A stretch of 64,000 bases of DNA from Pseudomonadales bacterium (GCA_028223755.1 JAOIUY010000002.1:1-64000), one strand, 5' to 3'; positions 27,712 through 36,755 are shown, counted from the stretch's first letter. The notes: a model not told the origin generated them from the letters alone. Translations and numbers: made by a program.

Positions 27712-28932
27712 CTAGATGACATCGAATGTTAAGCCGGCATCGCTAACGAGTCGTTCAATTAAACGATCGCCTAGTAATGTCGCCGGCGTCCAAAAACCGC
27801 CTGCAGTGTTTTCATCAATATCAAAAGCTAAGCTATAAGCGGATTGCCCCAACATCTTAGCTGTTGAGCCGTAACCTGGGTCTCGATCGCCGGTCACTTT
27901 AACTTCTATCTTTTCACCTTGCGGGCTTCTACCCAAAAAGCGTAAATCGTAACTGCCATTTAATTGCTCTTCGGGACTTGGACCCTCTCCTGGCTTAGGC
28001 AAGATAAAACGCTCTAGCAACCAGCGTGTGGGTGAAATCGCAGCTAACATCATAAACTTCCGCGCATCTGAACGCGCTTTTTTCGCTTTCTTCTCACCTC
28101 TTTCGCCATCACCCTTTATTACTGCTTCTTCGTAAATAAAGTCAGTACCGTAAGCGTTACCAGATAATGCGTTAGAGCGATGCACAATACGTGTATTGAT
28201 TGCCGCCATCACAAAGGGAGCAACCCAGCTATTGAAGTCCTCGTCATAACTCACACCAACTCTAGTTTGTCTTGTCGTAAAACCATGGTTAGGCGGGCAA
28301 CAAGAATAAGGGTTGGCCATCTCGGCACGAAGCTTTTTATCTTTTGAAGCCTGCTTAGTTAAATTAATCACACTCGCAATAGTACCGCCCGATGCTGTGC
28401 CGGTTAATTGATTGACGCGCATCACAATATTGTTGCAGTGGCTATTAAATTTCGCTTGCGCTTGTCGCTGCAAGAAGTGCACACCAAGATCAGAGGGAAT
28501 AGAATCAAAACCACAAGAGTGAATAATGCGTGCGCCTGACGCTTTTGCTTTTTCTGCATAGCGATCTTGCATTTTTTTAATCCACTGCGGCTCACCTGTT
28601 AAGTCGCAGTAATCTGTACCTGTTTCACAGCAGGCACGAATCATTGGCTCACCGTATAAATCGTAGGGGCCTACAGTAGAGATCACTACCTTTGTCTGCT
28701 TACACAAATCCACTAAAGCTTCGTCATCAGCGGCATCAGCAATTATCAGCGGTATAGCCGTAACTTCCCCACCCAGTTGAGATCTCACCTGCTCAAGCTT
28801 TGATTGTGAGCGACCTGCCATTGCCCAGCGAATACTTGAAGCGCCGTATTGGTCAAACAAATACTGGCTTAAAATTTGGCCAACAAAACTGGTGGCACCA
28901 AATACAACGATATCAAACGATGGATTGCTCAT
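27712..28932 (-). CDS. Saccharopine dehydrogenase-like NAD(P)-binding oxidoreductase
   Basis: A 406-aa cytoplasmic protein with an N-terminal Rossmann fold ('DIVVFGATSFVGQILSQYL', then 'WAMAGRS..KLE') and the family stretches 'VISTVGPYDLYGEPMIRAC', 'DYCDLTGE' and 'SCGFDSIPSDLG'. This belongs to the saccharopine dehydrogenase/trans-acting enoyl reductase-like group, whose members act on lipid intermediates in mycobacteria. The substrate here is unknown; a role in lysine metabolism is not implied. Three 17-bp tandem repeats lie directly upstream of its start. Confidence 0.87.
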   Translation of the reverse strand: MSNPSFDIVVFGATSFVGQILSQYLFDQYGASSIRWAMAGRSQSKLEQVRSQLGGEVTAIPLIIADAADDEALVDLCKQTKVVISTVGPYDLYGEPMIRACCETGTDYCDLTGEPQWIKKMQDRYAEKAKASGARIIHSCGFDSIPSDLGVHFLQRQAQAKFNSHCNNIVMRVNQLTGTASGGTIASVINLTKQASKDKKLRAEMANPYSCCPPNHGFTTRQTRVGVSYDEDFNSWVAPFVMAAINTRIVHRSNALSGNAYGTDFIYEEAVIKGDGERGEKKAKKARSDARKFMMLAAISPTRWLLERFILPKPGEGPSPEEQLNGSYDLRFLGRSPQGEKIEVKVTGDRDPGYGSTAKMLGQSAYSLAFDIDENTAGGFWTPATLLGDRLIERLVSDAGLTFDVI

Positions 28933-28957
28933 AAGAAAAAGTCTTTTATAGTTTTAA

Positions 28958-29008
28958 TTAAATGGACGTCACGGTTAAATGGAAGTCACATTTAAATGGA
29001 AGTCACAA
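28958..29008. repeat. Three tandem 17-bp repeats upstream of the saccharopine dehydrogenase-like gene
   Basis: Units TTAAATGGACGTCACGG, TTAAATGGAAGTCACAT and TTAAATGGAAGTCACAA follow one another without spacer, starting 26 nt upstream of the 28932 start codon. A shared core TTAAATGGA.GTCAC is kept in all three. Could be an operator array in the promoter or 5' leader, or a simple slippage repeat. Confidence 0.75.
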
Positions 29009-29106
29009 TTGAAAGAATTGCTTTTAGTCGGATCAGTTTACTTAAAAACGGATAGTAGAACTAGCCGGCTTTGTTCTTTATTAACCAAATGTTAGTTACA
29101 AATGGG

Positions 29107-29556
29107 TTAATGCATATCGGCCGCTAAAATTAATAACGATAACACCACAATTGCACTCACCCACTTACGCGCACGGTAGTAACTTTGAGTGATAAGTCGC
29201 TGCTGAAATAATTTTTTATCAATCACTAACAGCCATAAAAAAGCGAAAGCCGTTACCACTAAAAAGGTACTGCTATCAGGCATCATTAAATACACTAACC
29301 AAGGCGCTAAAGTAATCACATTACTGATTAAAAAATTCGCTTGGCTAAAGGCCGCATTGTCTTTAGCTGACAACATAACACCCCAAAGCACCCCAGCCAT
29401 AAATACGACAATAACTAACGCATAAAGACTAACAGCATGCTTAACTGTACCTAGCCATGACTGTATATCAATAGAAAACAAAGACAACAGCGCACCCGCA
29501 ACAAAAGGCAATGCACCCAAATACATAAGCAAGATAAACGCATTTTTATTTAGCAT
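29107..29556 (-). CDS. DUF3429 membrane protein
   Basis: A 149-aa inner-membrane protein with about five hydrophobic helices. The beginning 'LMYLGALPFVAGAL' and the segment 'VFMAGVLWGVML' fit the DUF3429 family. Function unknown. Ends with an 'AADMH' tail. It lies 9 bp downstream of dbpA on the same strand and may be cotranscribed. Confidence 0.83.
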   Translation of the reverse strand: MLNKNAFILLMYLGALPFVAGALLSLFSIDIQSWLGTVKHAVSLYALVIVVFMAGVLWGVMLSAKDNAAFSQANFLISNVITLAPWLVYLMMPDSSTFLVVTAFAFLWLLVIDKKLFQQRLITQSYYRARKWVSAIVVLSLLILAADMH

Positions 29557-29565
29557 AATGCCCTA

Positions 29566-30954
29566 CTAGCCTCTAATATGACGAACACGAAACGATCGGC
29601 CTTTTAATTTACCGTGCGCGATTTTATCTAATGCCAACTGCGTAACCTCTCTTGCTACTGCAATATAAGCACTGTGATCAAATATTTGTATCTTGCCCAC
29701 TTGCGCTGCGTCGATTTCGCCCTTGGCTGTTAACGCGCCAACAATATCACCGGCTCTCACTTTTTGTTTTTTACCACCATCAATTTGTAAAGTCGCCATT
29801 GCAGGTCGGCGCGGCGCTTGATTCAATAATTTATTTGAAGGCAATGGAGAAACCGCAATTGTCTGGCCTATATGCGTTTCTAACAAATTCAATTTATATT
29901 TTTCTTTGTCACTGACTAATGTACAAGCGACACCTTGGCTGCCGGCACGTCCAGTACGACCAATTCGATGCACATGCACATCTAAATCACGCGCAATATG
30001 ATAATTGACCACGGTATCTAATGCTTCAATATCTAAACCGCGTGCGGCGACATCGGTAGCCACAATAATATTAATACTTTTATTATCAAAACGAACTAAT
30101 GCTTGGTCACGTTGCTTTTGATCGAGGTCACCATGTAAAGACATTGCACTAAAGCCGTTTTCTTTTAAGCCATCGGCCAACGCCTGCGTCTCTCGCTTAG
30201 TATTACAAAAAACCACCGCTGATTCTGGATCCAAATCTAACAATAGTAATTGCAAGGCCTGTAAGCGATGCTCATCATCACCGACTTCATATATGCGCTG
30301 CTCAATAATATGGTTAGCATGCAGTGACTCTACCTCAATGCGTACCGGCTTACGCATAATCTGTCGTGCCACTGATTCAATTTCATCAGGAAAGGTGGCG
30401 CTAAACAGTAAGGTTTGTCGGTTGACAGGCATGCCTTCAATAATTTTATCTAAGGCTGGCTGAAAACCCATTTCTAACATGCGGTCAGCCTCATCAAGCA
30501 CCAGTGTTTTTAACGAGTGAAAAACTAAAGTGCCTTTACGGACATGCTCTTCAATACGGCCAGGCGTACCTACAATAATATGTGCGCCATGCTCTAACGA
30601 TCCTATTTGTGGGCCAAACGGCATGCCACCACACAACGTTAATACTTTTATATTATGAATTGATCGCGCCAAACGCCGAATTTCTTTGGCGACTTGGTCA
30701 GCTAGCTCACGCGTGGGACAAAGCACCAAAGCTTGAATACGAAATTGTTTAACATTGAGCGAGGCCAACAAACCCAAACCAAAAGCAGCTGTTTTTCCTG
30801 AACCGGTTTTGCCCTGCGCGATGACATCCTCGCCTGCAATAATTTTAGGCAAGCTCTGTGCTTGTATGGGTGTCATCTCGTGATAACCCAATGATGATAA
30901 ATTAGTGATTAACTCGGGCGCAAGCGCAAGAGAAGAAAAGTCGGAAGAGCTCAA
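29566..30954 (-). CDS. dbpA: ATP-dependent RNA helicase DbpA
   Basis: DEAD-box helicase that acts on 23S rRNA during 50S assembly. The 462-aa protein has the Q-motif ('MTPIQAQSLP'), motif I 'GKTGSGKT', DEAD in 'LVLDEADRML', motif III 'SAT', motif VI 'HRIGRTGRAG', and the C-terminal DbpA RNA-binding domain (about 385-460, 'VRAGDIVGALTAKGEID...VGKIQIFDHSAYIAV'). The RNA-binding domain separates it from other DEAD-box proteins. Start and length match the family. Confidence 0.95.
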   Translation of the reverse strand: MSSSDFSSLALAPELITNLSSLGYHEMTPIQAQSLPKIIAGEDVIAQGKTGSGKTAAFGLGLLASLNVKQFRIQALVLCPTRELADQVAKEIRRLARSIHNIKVLTLCGGMPFGPQIGSLEHGAHIIVGTPGRIEEHVRKGTLVFHSLKTLVLDEADRMLEMGFQPALDKIIEGMPVNRQTLLFSATFPDEIESVARQIMRKPVRIEVESLHANHIIEQRIYEVGDDEHRLQALQLLLLDLDPESAVVFCNTKRETQALADGLKENGFSAMSLHGDLDQKQRDQALVRFDNKSINIIVATDVAARGLDIEALDTVVNYHIARDLDVHVHRIGRTGRAGSQGVACTLVSDKEKYKLNLLETHIGQTIAVSPLPSNKLLNQAPRRPAMATLQIDGGKKQKVRAGDIVGALTAKGEIDAAQVGKIQIFDHSAYIAVAREVTQLALDKIAHGKLKGRSFRVRHIRG

Positions 30955-31005
30955 AATAAGTAGCCTATAGTGTTATAGCATTGTAGTGTTGTTATGTAGT
31001 AAGAA

Positions 31006-31551
31006 CTACCACATTAAATCATCTGGAATTTTAAAATCGGCATAGGGATCATCTTCTACCGCTTCGTTTGTATCTGAGCTGTTGCTCTCGTTAAGCATAA
31101 CGACATAGCTCTCATCGCGTTGCTTAATTTTTTCTGCCACAACAGTAGGCACTAACTCATAGTGCTCGCCAAGCTTGACGATGGCTATTTGTCCTTTGCC
31201 CAATTGGTTTTGAAATGCCGCCGAAATATGCATTTTCTTTATTTTTTTGTCATCGACAAATTGAAAGGCAATATCGCCCTGACTGCGATCAAGACGATTA
31301 ACTTCAATCAACTGTTTGATTTGAGCGGCAATAGCTTTAACTTCTGCTGCCTCTTGCTGGACTCGACTGGTCTCTTTATCGCGCAATACTTTTTCATTTA
31401 ATGCTTGCTGCGCCTGTTCACGTGATTCGTTTGTTAGCCTCTGTCCTTTTGGAAGCTGCTTAGCTTGCTTGCGTTTTTCTTTTTCAATTTTTTTCGCCTT
31501 TTTTTTATCAACCATACCGGCGTTAAGTAATTGATCCTGTAATGAGGCCAT
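31006..31551 (-). CDS. DUF2058 family protein (YaiL type)
   Basis: A 181-aa soluble protein with the family start 'SLQDQLLNAGMVDKKKAKKIEKEKRKQ', a highly basic coiled-coil N-terminal half (about 1-100) and a globular C-terminal part ('FQFVDDKKIKKMHISAAFQNQLGKGQIAIVKLGEHYELVP'). DUF2058 proteins have been called polynucleotide-associated, but the role is unknown. It lies 51 bp upstream of dbpA on the same strand. Confidence 0.88.
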   Translation of the reverse strand: MASLQDQLLNAGMVDKKKAKKIEKEKRKQAKQLPKGQRLTNESREQAQQALNEKVLRDKETSRVQQEAAEVKAIAAQIKQLIEVNRLDRSQGDIAFQFVDDKKIKKMHISAAFQNQLGKGQIAIVKLGEHYELVPTVVAEKIKQRDESYVVMLNESNSSDTNEAVEDDPYADFKIPDDLMW

Positions 31552-31614
31552 TAGATCGTTTTCCGCATTAAATTGTTCGCATTACACTGTGTGTTTGGAT
31601 ATGTGACTTACCGA

Positions 31615-32112
31615 CTATACACGCTGTCGCTGATGTCGATACATTTTATAAGCATAGGCGTGACGCTCATCGACACCATGCTCGCCTAGCAATGTTGTCT
31701 CCCAGCCGTCAAGATCGAACTCGGGTAGCTTTGCCTCACCATCAATATCTGCCTGTACAACGGTTTCATAAATACAATCGGCAAGAGGCATTGATTCAAC
31801 AAAAAAATGTACGCCGCCAATAACAAAAATTTCATCGCTGGTTTCATAGGCCATAGCAATTGCACTTTCTAATGAGTCAGCTAGTTCGATACCGTCTACA
31901 ACCTCATAATTTGGCTGTCGACTAATCACGATATTGCGACGACCTGGAAGAGCCGATTTATGATCTTCATAGGTTTTTCTGCCCATGATAATCGGCTTGC
32001 CTAATGTGGTCTTTTTAAAGTGACCAAACTCATCGGGCAAATGCCAAGGAATCTGACCATCCTTACCAATACATCGATTGAGAGAACGTGCATAAATTAA
32101 TGATAATCGCAT
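31615..32112 (-). CDS. folA: Dihydrofolate reductase
   Basis: NADPH-dependent reduction of dihydrofolate to tetrahydrofolate. The 165-aa product has 'IGKDGQIPWHLPDEFGHFKKTT', 'GKPIIMGRKTYE', 'VISRQ' and 'IFVIGGVHFF', all DHFR hallmarks. The acidic active-site residue equal to Asp27 of Escherichia coli FolA is Glu here (LPDEFGHFK), a substitution known in other DHFRs and usually compatible with activity. GGVHFF replaces the usual GGAxlY variant. Confidence 0.94.
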   Translation of the reverse strand: MRLSLIYARSLNRCIGKDGQIPWHLPDEFGHFKKTTLGKPIIMGRKTYEDHKSALPGRRNIVISRQPNYEVVDGIELADSLESAIAMAYETSDEIFVIGGVHFFVESMPLADCIYETVVQADIDGEAKLPEFDLDGWETTLLGEHGVDERHAYAYKMYRHQRQRV

Positions 32113-32201
32113 ATAAAATCGCTTTGCCTTTTAAATCTATTAATGTTTAGAAATATTAAAATCGTTGTACCGTGTTTTAACCTATTCTGCTTTGGCTTGA
32201 T

Positions 32202-32654
32202 CTACTGTAGCTTATGTAGCCTCTCAGCCGCTTCCAATATTTTGTCCTTGTGCTCGCCCTCTATTATTCCACGCTCATCATTAAATCGCTTCTGTTCTTT
32301 CGCCGACAATTTACCCCAGTCTGCCAAAATCGGTATATGCGAGGTCGCCATCGCCAGATTGTCAAAGGGAATATAAAACTGCTGCTCAACCTCGGTTAAT
32401 TTTAAAACCTTAGCCAAACCAGACACTCTAATTGCCGCTTCAGTTAATGACAGCTGGTCTTGTAATAAACAACGCACCAAAATATCAATGCTTTCTTGTG
32501 TTTCTTTTTTTTGATTGTCTACCCACTGCTGCTCTTCAACTGTCTTCACCGCCTCAATTCTTTTTACTTTCCATAATTGAACACAAAGGACAATTGCATA
32601 AAGAGCCAACAGTGCAATAACGCTAAACATCAGAATCTGTATATTAAATGACAT
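32202..32654 (-). CDS. DUF2489 family protein
   Basis: A 150-aa protein with one N-terminal membrane helix (about 8-28) and a cytoplasmic helical domain ('ESIDILVRCLLQDQLSLTEAAIRVSGLAKVL', 'DNLAMATSHIPILADWGKLSAKEQKRFNDER'). The pattern fits DUF2489. Function unknown. It lies upstream of folA on the same strand, separated by 89 bp. Confidence 0.8.
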   Translation of the reverse strand: MSFNIQILMFSVIALLALYAIVLCVQLWKVKRIEAVKTVEEQQWVDNQKKETQESIDILVRCLLQDQLSLTEAAIRVSGLAKVLKLTEVEQQFYIPFDNLAMATSHIPILADWGKLSAKEQKRFNDERGIIEGEHKDKILEAAERLHKLQ

Positions 32655-33121
32655 GTATTTTCTCTAAATAAATATTAAGTGATTAAAATAGCGGCGAAAG
32701 TATTAACGTTTGTAAAATGTATTAAGGAATCATTGCCTGCCACCAACTGAAATGGCTAAATAAATCCTAACTATTTAGCTTTTCTGCGACACTGAAAACA
32801 TAGATTCAACATTGTATTAAATATCTGCATATTACAATGACTTATGTTTATAGCGGTGTTTTGCAGATAGATAATGCGATTATTTAATAAGCATTTTAAG
32901 GTATAAATAATAACCGTCGCTCACTATTTATACTAGCCATAAGGCAACATTTAATTTTCTGAAACGCCGTTTGTCATCTAATCATTTAACAATGCCGTAT
33001 AAATTATTAAGAAACTAAGAAGAGGAGGATAAGTCTATAAGTCACACACCAGCAAATTAGGAAGTGCAAGACGCTGTAAGCTTCCTAATTATTATAATGA
33101 TTAAACCATGGAGGATTTCGT
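32655..33121. other. Divergent intergenic region with hairpin and coupled leader codons
   Basis: About 467 AT-rich bases with no solid gene. A 10-bp hairpin AATTAGGAAG/CTTCCTAATT spans 33055-33090, followed by a TATTATAAT-like -10 element. Just before the next gene a five-codon ORF (ATG at 33108, MEDFV) ends in TGA that overlaps the start codon as ATGA. Confidence 0.5.
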
Positions 33122-33991
33122 ATGAACCATTATCTGAATCCAACACAGCAGATCAATCTTCTAGGCACTTTTGATGACGATTCAATTTGCCTTGCCAGTG
33201 CCGCACTCGGTCTTTCGTCAATGGGCAACAAACCCATGTCTTTTTACACCCGTCACCTTGCCGAACTTTCTGAAGCCGTTTCTGCCTACTATGCAAGTAT
33301 TGCCGGTGGTGATGTCTTCGCTGATGAAACCGGTATTAAGAGCCAGAATGATATTAAGAAAAAATTGCGCTCTCTACAGGCGGTTATTTATGACCAATAT
33401 CAATATCGCGGTAACTATGACCATTATGAAGAATTAGAAAATGCCGATTTATGCTCAGTCATTGAGCGTAGAAAGGGTATGCCTATTGCGCTTGGCATTA
33501 TCTGTATGCACGTTGCTAAAGCCCAAGGCTGGAATGCCGTTGGTATTGCATTACCGGGCCACTTTGTTTGCCGCCTTGAAGCCAACGGTGAAAGGATAAC
33601 TTTTGACCCCTTTCATCATGCCAATACGGTTAACGCCGCTGACTTGCGTCGCTTATTAAAACAATCGCTTGGCTCTGATGCCGAGCTTAAGCCCGAACAC
33701 TACAAGCCGGTATCCAACCGTCGAATACTGTTGCGTTTACAAAATAATATTAAGCTGAGGCAGGTTGAAAAACACAACTATCTCGATGCCATTATTACTT
33801 TAGATACGATGCGTAAAATTGATCCCAACGAAGCTAGCCTTTTGCTTGATGCCGGCCAACTCTACGCACGTGCCAACCAACCACAGGAAGCGATTAGTGC
33901 GCTATCAAGCTATCTATCGCAATCTAATTCTCAATATGGCAAAACTAAAGCCAGCGTTTTATTGCATCAAATGAAGCAACGTTTACATTAA
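33122..33991 (+). CDS. SirB1-family transglutaminase-like protein with TPR
   Basis: A 289-aa cytoplasmic protein of the SirB1/transglutaminase-like family ('CSVIERRKGMPIALGIICMHVAKAQGW', 'GHFVCRLE', 'TFDPFHHANTV') with a C-terminal TPR-like part ('YLDAIITLDTMRKIDPNEASLLLDAGQLYARANQPQEAI'). The transglutaminase Cys is not obvious, as in other SirB1 proteins, so catalysis is doubtful. GGAGG lies 7 nt before the ATG. Function unknown; possibly scaffold-like. Confidence 0.83.
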   Translation: MNHYLNPTQQINLLGTFDDDSICLASAALGLSSMGNKPMSFYTRHLAELSEAVSAYYASIAGGDVFADETGIKSQNDIKKKLRSLQAVIYDQYQYRGNYDHYEELENADLCSVIERRKGMPIALGIICMHVAKAQGWNAVGIALPGHFVCRLEANGERITFDPFHHANTVNAADLRRLLKQSLGSDAELKPEHYKPVSNRRILLRLQNNIKLRQVEKHNYLDAIITLDTMRKIDPNEASLLLDAGQLYARANQPQEAISALSSYLSQSNSQYGKTKASVLLHQMKQRLH

Positions 33992-34114
33992 ATTATAATT
34001 TATACTCGATAAGTCCTAATCACGGTAAACTCTAGCTAATCGCTATGGGTTTGCTGTGATTTTTGTTGGGTTTAAATCATGGCCGCTTTGTTAATGAAAC
34101 CAGAGAATAAATTT

Positions 34115-34594
34115 ATGAAAGATATCTATCAATTGGATTTTAAACTGGCGGACGGCAGCCAAAAATCTGTCCAAGACTATACCGACAAGGTGCTTTTAAT
34201 TGTTAATACAGCAAGTCAGTGTGGCTTCACACCTCAATTTGATGGATTAGAAAAGCTCAACCAACAATACGCCGATAAAGGCTTGGTAGTGCTTGGTTTT
34301 CCGTGTAATCAATTTGGCAAACAAGACCCTGGCTCAATGAGCGAAATCACCGAGTTCTGCCAGCTTAATTATGGCGTGAGCTTTACTATCGCTGAAAAAA
34401 TTGAGGTAAATGGCGAGCAAGCGCACCCACTCTTTGAGCATTTAAAATCAAATGCTAAAGGTCTTTTGGGTAGCAAACGCATTAAATGGAATTTTACTAA
34501 ATTTCTGGTTAATCGAAACGGTGACGTAGTTAAACGGTTTGCTCCTACCGCAAAACCTAAAGACATTGCCGCCGCTATTGAAGCACTTATTTAA
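34115..34594 (+). CDS. Glutathione peroxidase family protein
   Basis: Thiol peroxidase that reduces hydroperoxides with thioredoxin or glutathione. From the ATG at 34115 the product is 159 aa: 'VLLIVNTASQCGFTPQF' with the peroxidatic Cys, 'LVVLGFPCNQFGKQDPGS' with the conserved Gln, and 'KWNFTKFLVNRNGDVVKRFAP' with the catalytic Trp-Asn. Cys is used, not selenocysteine. An upstream ATG at 34079 adds 12 residues and is less likely. The stop overlaps the end of the convergent gene by 4 nt. Confidence 0.94.
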   Translation: MKDIYQLDFKLADGSQKSVQDYTDKVLLIVNTASQCGFTPQFDGLEKLNQQYADKGLVVLGFPCNQFGKQDPGSMSEITEFCQLNYGVSFTIAEKIEVNGEQAHPLFEHLKSNAKGLLGSKRIKWNFTKFLVNRNGDVVKRFAPTAKPKDIAAAIEALI

Positions 34595-34872
34595 CGGAGC
34601 TCTACACCACAAGCAACACAGTTTTTGGGTAAATAAATTAAACCCTCTTTGCCACGCGGCACTTGTCCGCAAGCGGGGCATCGATAAAGCTTATCGATAT
34701 TAAAAATCCATAGTAGAAAAACTACAATGATCGGAATAAAAGCCTCTTTATAAATACCCAGCTCTTTTGTTTGGTATAACGCCACGCCAATAATCACCGA
34801 CATTATTAGATTGACGATGTAAAAGCGCGTTGCTTTCTTGGCAAAGCGTTTTTTTATTTCATTAGGTTCCAT
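34591..34872 (-). CDS. Small membrane protein with C-terminal zinc ribbon
   Basis: A 93-aa protein: charged N-terminus, two membrane helices (about 18-35 and 43-60), then a four-cysteine zinc-ribbon-like motif (CPACG and CVACG, 16 residues between). No named family recognised. Convergent with the glutathione peroxidase gene and followed upstream by the symporter gene on the same strand, 30 bp apart. Confidence 0.7.
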   Translation of the reverse strand: MEPNEIKKRFAKKATRFYIVNLIMSVIIGVALYQTKELGIYKEAFIPIIVVFLLWIFNIDKLYRCPACGQVPRGKEGLIYLPKNCVACGVELR

Positions 34873-34902
34873 TTTTTTTCCGTAAAGTCTCTAGCTCAAA
34901 AA

Positions 34903-36153
34903 TTATCGATTAAACACATTGGCATCAATAGCGTCTTCGCTTTTTGCTACCACACATGACACCACTGAATCACCCGTTACATTTAATGCTGTACGTAACA
35001 TATCTAACAAGCGGTCTACACCAATGATTAACGCAATACCTTCAACCGGTAAACCGACTTGCTGCAACACTAGTGCCAAGGTAACTAAGCCCACCCCCGG
35101 CACACCAGCAGTACCTATTGATGCTAGAGTTGCCGTTAAAATAACCGTAAGATAACCCGCTAAGCCAATATCTATTTGATAGACCTGCGCGATAAATACA
35201 GTGGCAACACCTTGCATAATAGCTGTGCCATCCATATTAATGGTGGCGCCTAACGGCACAGTAAATGACGCAACCGAATTTTTAACACCCATTTTTTCTT
35301 CAACGGTTTCTAAAGTTATCGGCATAGTGGCGTTACTGGACGCGGTTGAAAAACCAAACATAACGATAGGTCGCATATGCTTCAAAAATTTTATTGGGCT
35401 TAAACCGGTGAGTATTTTTAGTATGCTGGTGTAAACAACGGTGCCGTGAAAAAATAACGCCAAGACAACCGTAATAAAATAAATGAATAACTGCTGTATT
35501 AATTCGAACCCTGTGGTGTAAAAGATTTTTGCTAACAAGCAAAAGATGCCATAGGGTGCTAACTGGATTAAAATCATTATCATTTCCATGATCACATGAT
35601 TTAACGACTCAAAACTCTTTGCTACCTTTGCGCCAAACTCCCCCGAGCGCGATATAGCAATACCAAACAACAAGGCGAAAACAATAACCTGTAACATGTT
35701 GCCTTCGGCCATCGCCTTTATTGGATTGCTTGGTACGATATTAACTAATACTTCTTTTAAGGGTGGCGCATTGTTCGCTTGATAACTTGCTTGCGTTGTT
35801 AGTTGACTATTAAATTTATCACCACTGCCTGGCTGAATAAGCATAGCCACACTTAGAGCAATCGTTATTGCAATAGCCGTAGTCAATAAATATAAACTAA
35901 TAGTTTTAGCTGCCATCACACCCATATTGCCATGGCTACCTAAACTTGCCGTACCGCAAGTTAATGAAACAAAAACCATAGGTACTACAAGTAATTTGAG
36001 CGAGGCAATAAATATTTGGCCGACTAAATCAAACAATCCAAAAAAAATAACTTCTTCGAGCCCAAAAGGAAATATTGGTAAAACATTTGCTAACGAACCA
36101 AAAACAATACCTAAAGCCATAGCAATAAAAATTTTATTGGTTAGCGTCATCAT
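34903..36153 (-). CDS. Dicarboxylate/amino acid:cation symporter (DAACS family)
   Basis: Inner-membrane sodium- or proton-coupled uptake of glutamate, aspartate or C4-dicarboxylates. The 416-aa protein has eight or so membrane helices and the signatures 'GFSTASSNATMPITLE' (reentrant loop 1), 'PLGATINMDGTAIMQ' (TM7) and 'IGTAGVPGVGLVTLALVLQQVGLPVEGIALIIGVDRLLDMLRTALNVTGDSV' (loop 2/TM8). The exact substrate cannot be told. Single gene ahead of the small zinc-ribbon ORF. Confidence 0.92.
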   Translation of the reverse strand: MMTLTNKIFIAMALGIVFGSLANVLPIFPFGLEEVIFFGLFDLVGQIFIASLKLLVVPMVFVSLTCGTASLGSHGNMGVMAAKTISLYLLTTAIAITIALSVAMLIQPGSGDKFNSQLTTQASYQANNAPPLKEVLVNIVPSNPIKAMAEGNMLQVIVFALLFGIAISRSGEFGAKVAKSFESLNHVIMEMIMILIQLAPYGIFCLLAKIFYTTGFELIQQLFIYFITVVLALFFHGTVVYTSILKILTGLSPIKFLKHMRPIVMFGFSTASSNATMPITLETVEEKMGVKNSVASFTVPLGATINMDGTAIMQGVATVFIAQVYQIDIGLAGYLTVILTATLASIGTAGVPGVGLVTLALVLQQVGLPVEGIALIIGVDRLLDMLRTALNVTGDSVVSCVVAKSEDAIDANVFNR

Positions 36154-36292
36154 GAAACCTCATAAGTATAATTTTTTGATTAGGACTACAACTGTTTAAG
36201 ATAGGGCGAGTTAAGGTGTCAGCCTATTGCTGAAAAAGAATGCTAAAAAAGAGTACCGAAAAATAGCACTGAAAATTATTGGAGCTGGATTA

Positions 36293-36371
36293 CTCGTCAC
36301 TTTTAATGAGTTAAGCTCTAGTAAACTAAGTTACATCTCATTAAAAGTAACGAGTCACTAAAAGCAACGAG
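36293..36371. repeat. Inverted repeat with third partial copy downstream of the HU gene
   Basis: CTCGTCACTTTTAATGAG (36293-36310) pairs with CTCATTAAAAGTAACGAG (36337-36354) with one mismatch over 18 bp; a related TCACTAAAAGCAACGAG follows at 36355-36371. The 26-nt loop and lack of a T-run make it an unusual terminator. It may serve as an mRNA 3' stabiliser for the abundant HU transcript. Confidence 0.6.
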
Positions 36372-36402
36372 TTTATCTATTAACTATATTCAATAACAAA
36401 TT

Positions 36403-36675
36403 TTAGTTAACAGAAGCTTTAAGCGCTTTACCTGCTTTAAAGCCAACTGAATTACTTGCTTTAATATCAATCTCTTCACCGGTTTGTGGGTTTTTGCCTT
36501 TACGCGCCGCACGTGAACGACGGACAAAACTACCAAAACCAATTAAGCTAACGCTATCTTCACGGGCAAGCGCCGCGGTGATCTCATCAGTAATTGCAGT
36601 AACAACTTCATTCGCCTTTTCTTTTGAAATATCGGCTTTATCAGCAACAATGGCAGCAAGCTCAGTCTTGTTCAT
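36403..36675 (-). CDS. hupB: HU family DNA-binding protein
   Basis: Histone-like nucleoid protein that bends DNA. The 90-aa product has the HU signature: 'MNKTELAAIVADKADISKEKANEVV', 'GFGSFVRRSRAARKGKNPQTGEEI' and 'VGFKAGKALKASV'. It is a dimer-forming HU rather than IHF by the N-terminal pattern. It lies upstream of the rubredoxin fusion's 3' side, as in Pseudomonas, where HU is next to rubredoxin genes. Confidence 0.94.
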   Translation of the reverse strand: MNKTELAAIVADKADISKEKANEVVTAITDEITAALAREDSVSLIGFGSFVRRSRAARKGKNPQTGEEIDIKASNSVGFKAGKALKASVN

Positions 36676-36755
36676 ATTACATTCCTCGTCATTATTAAGC
36701 GCATCATTGATGCACGTTAAACTGCTTGATAACAGCAGCTATTTTTAAATACCCG

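Noticed and set aside
28958..29008. A CRISPR array
   Set aside because: Repeats are directly adjacent with no spacers and only three units; no cas genes in the window.
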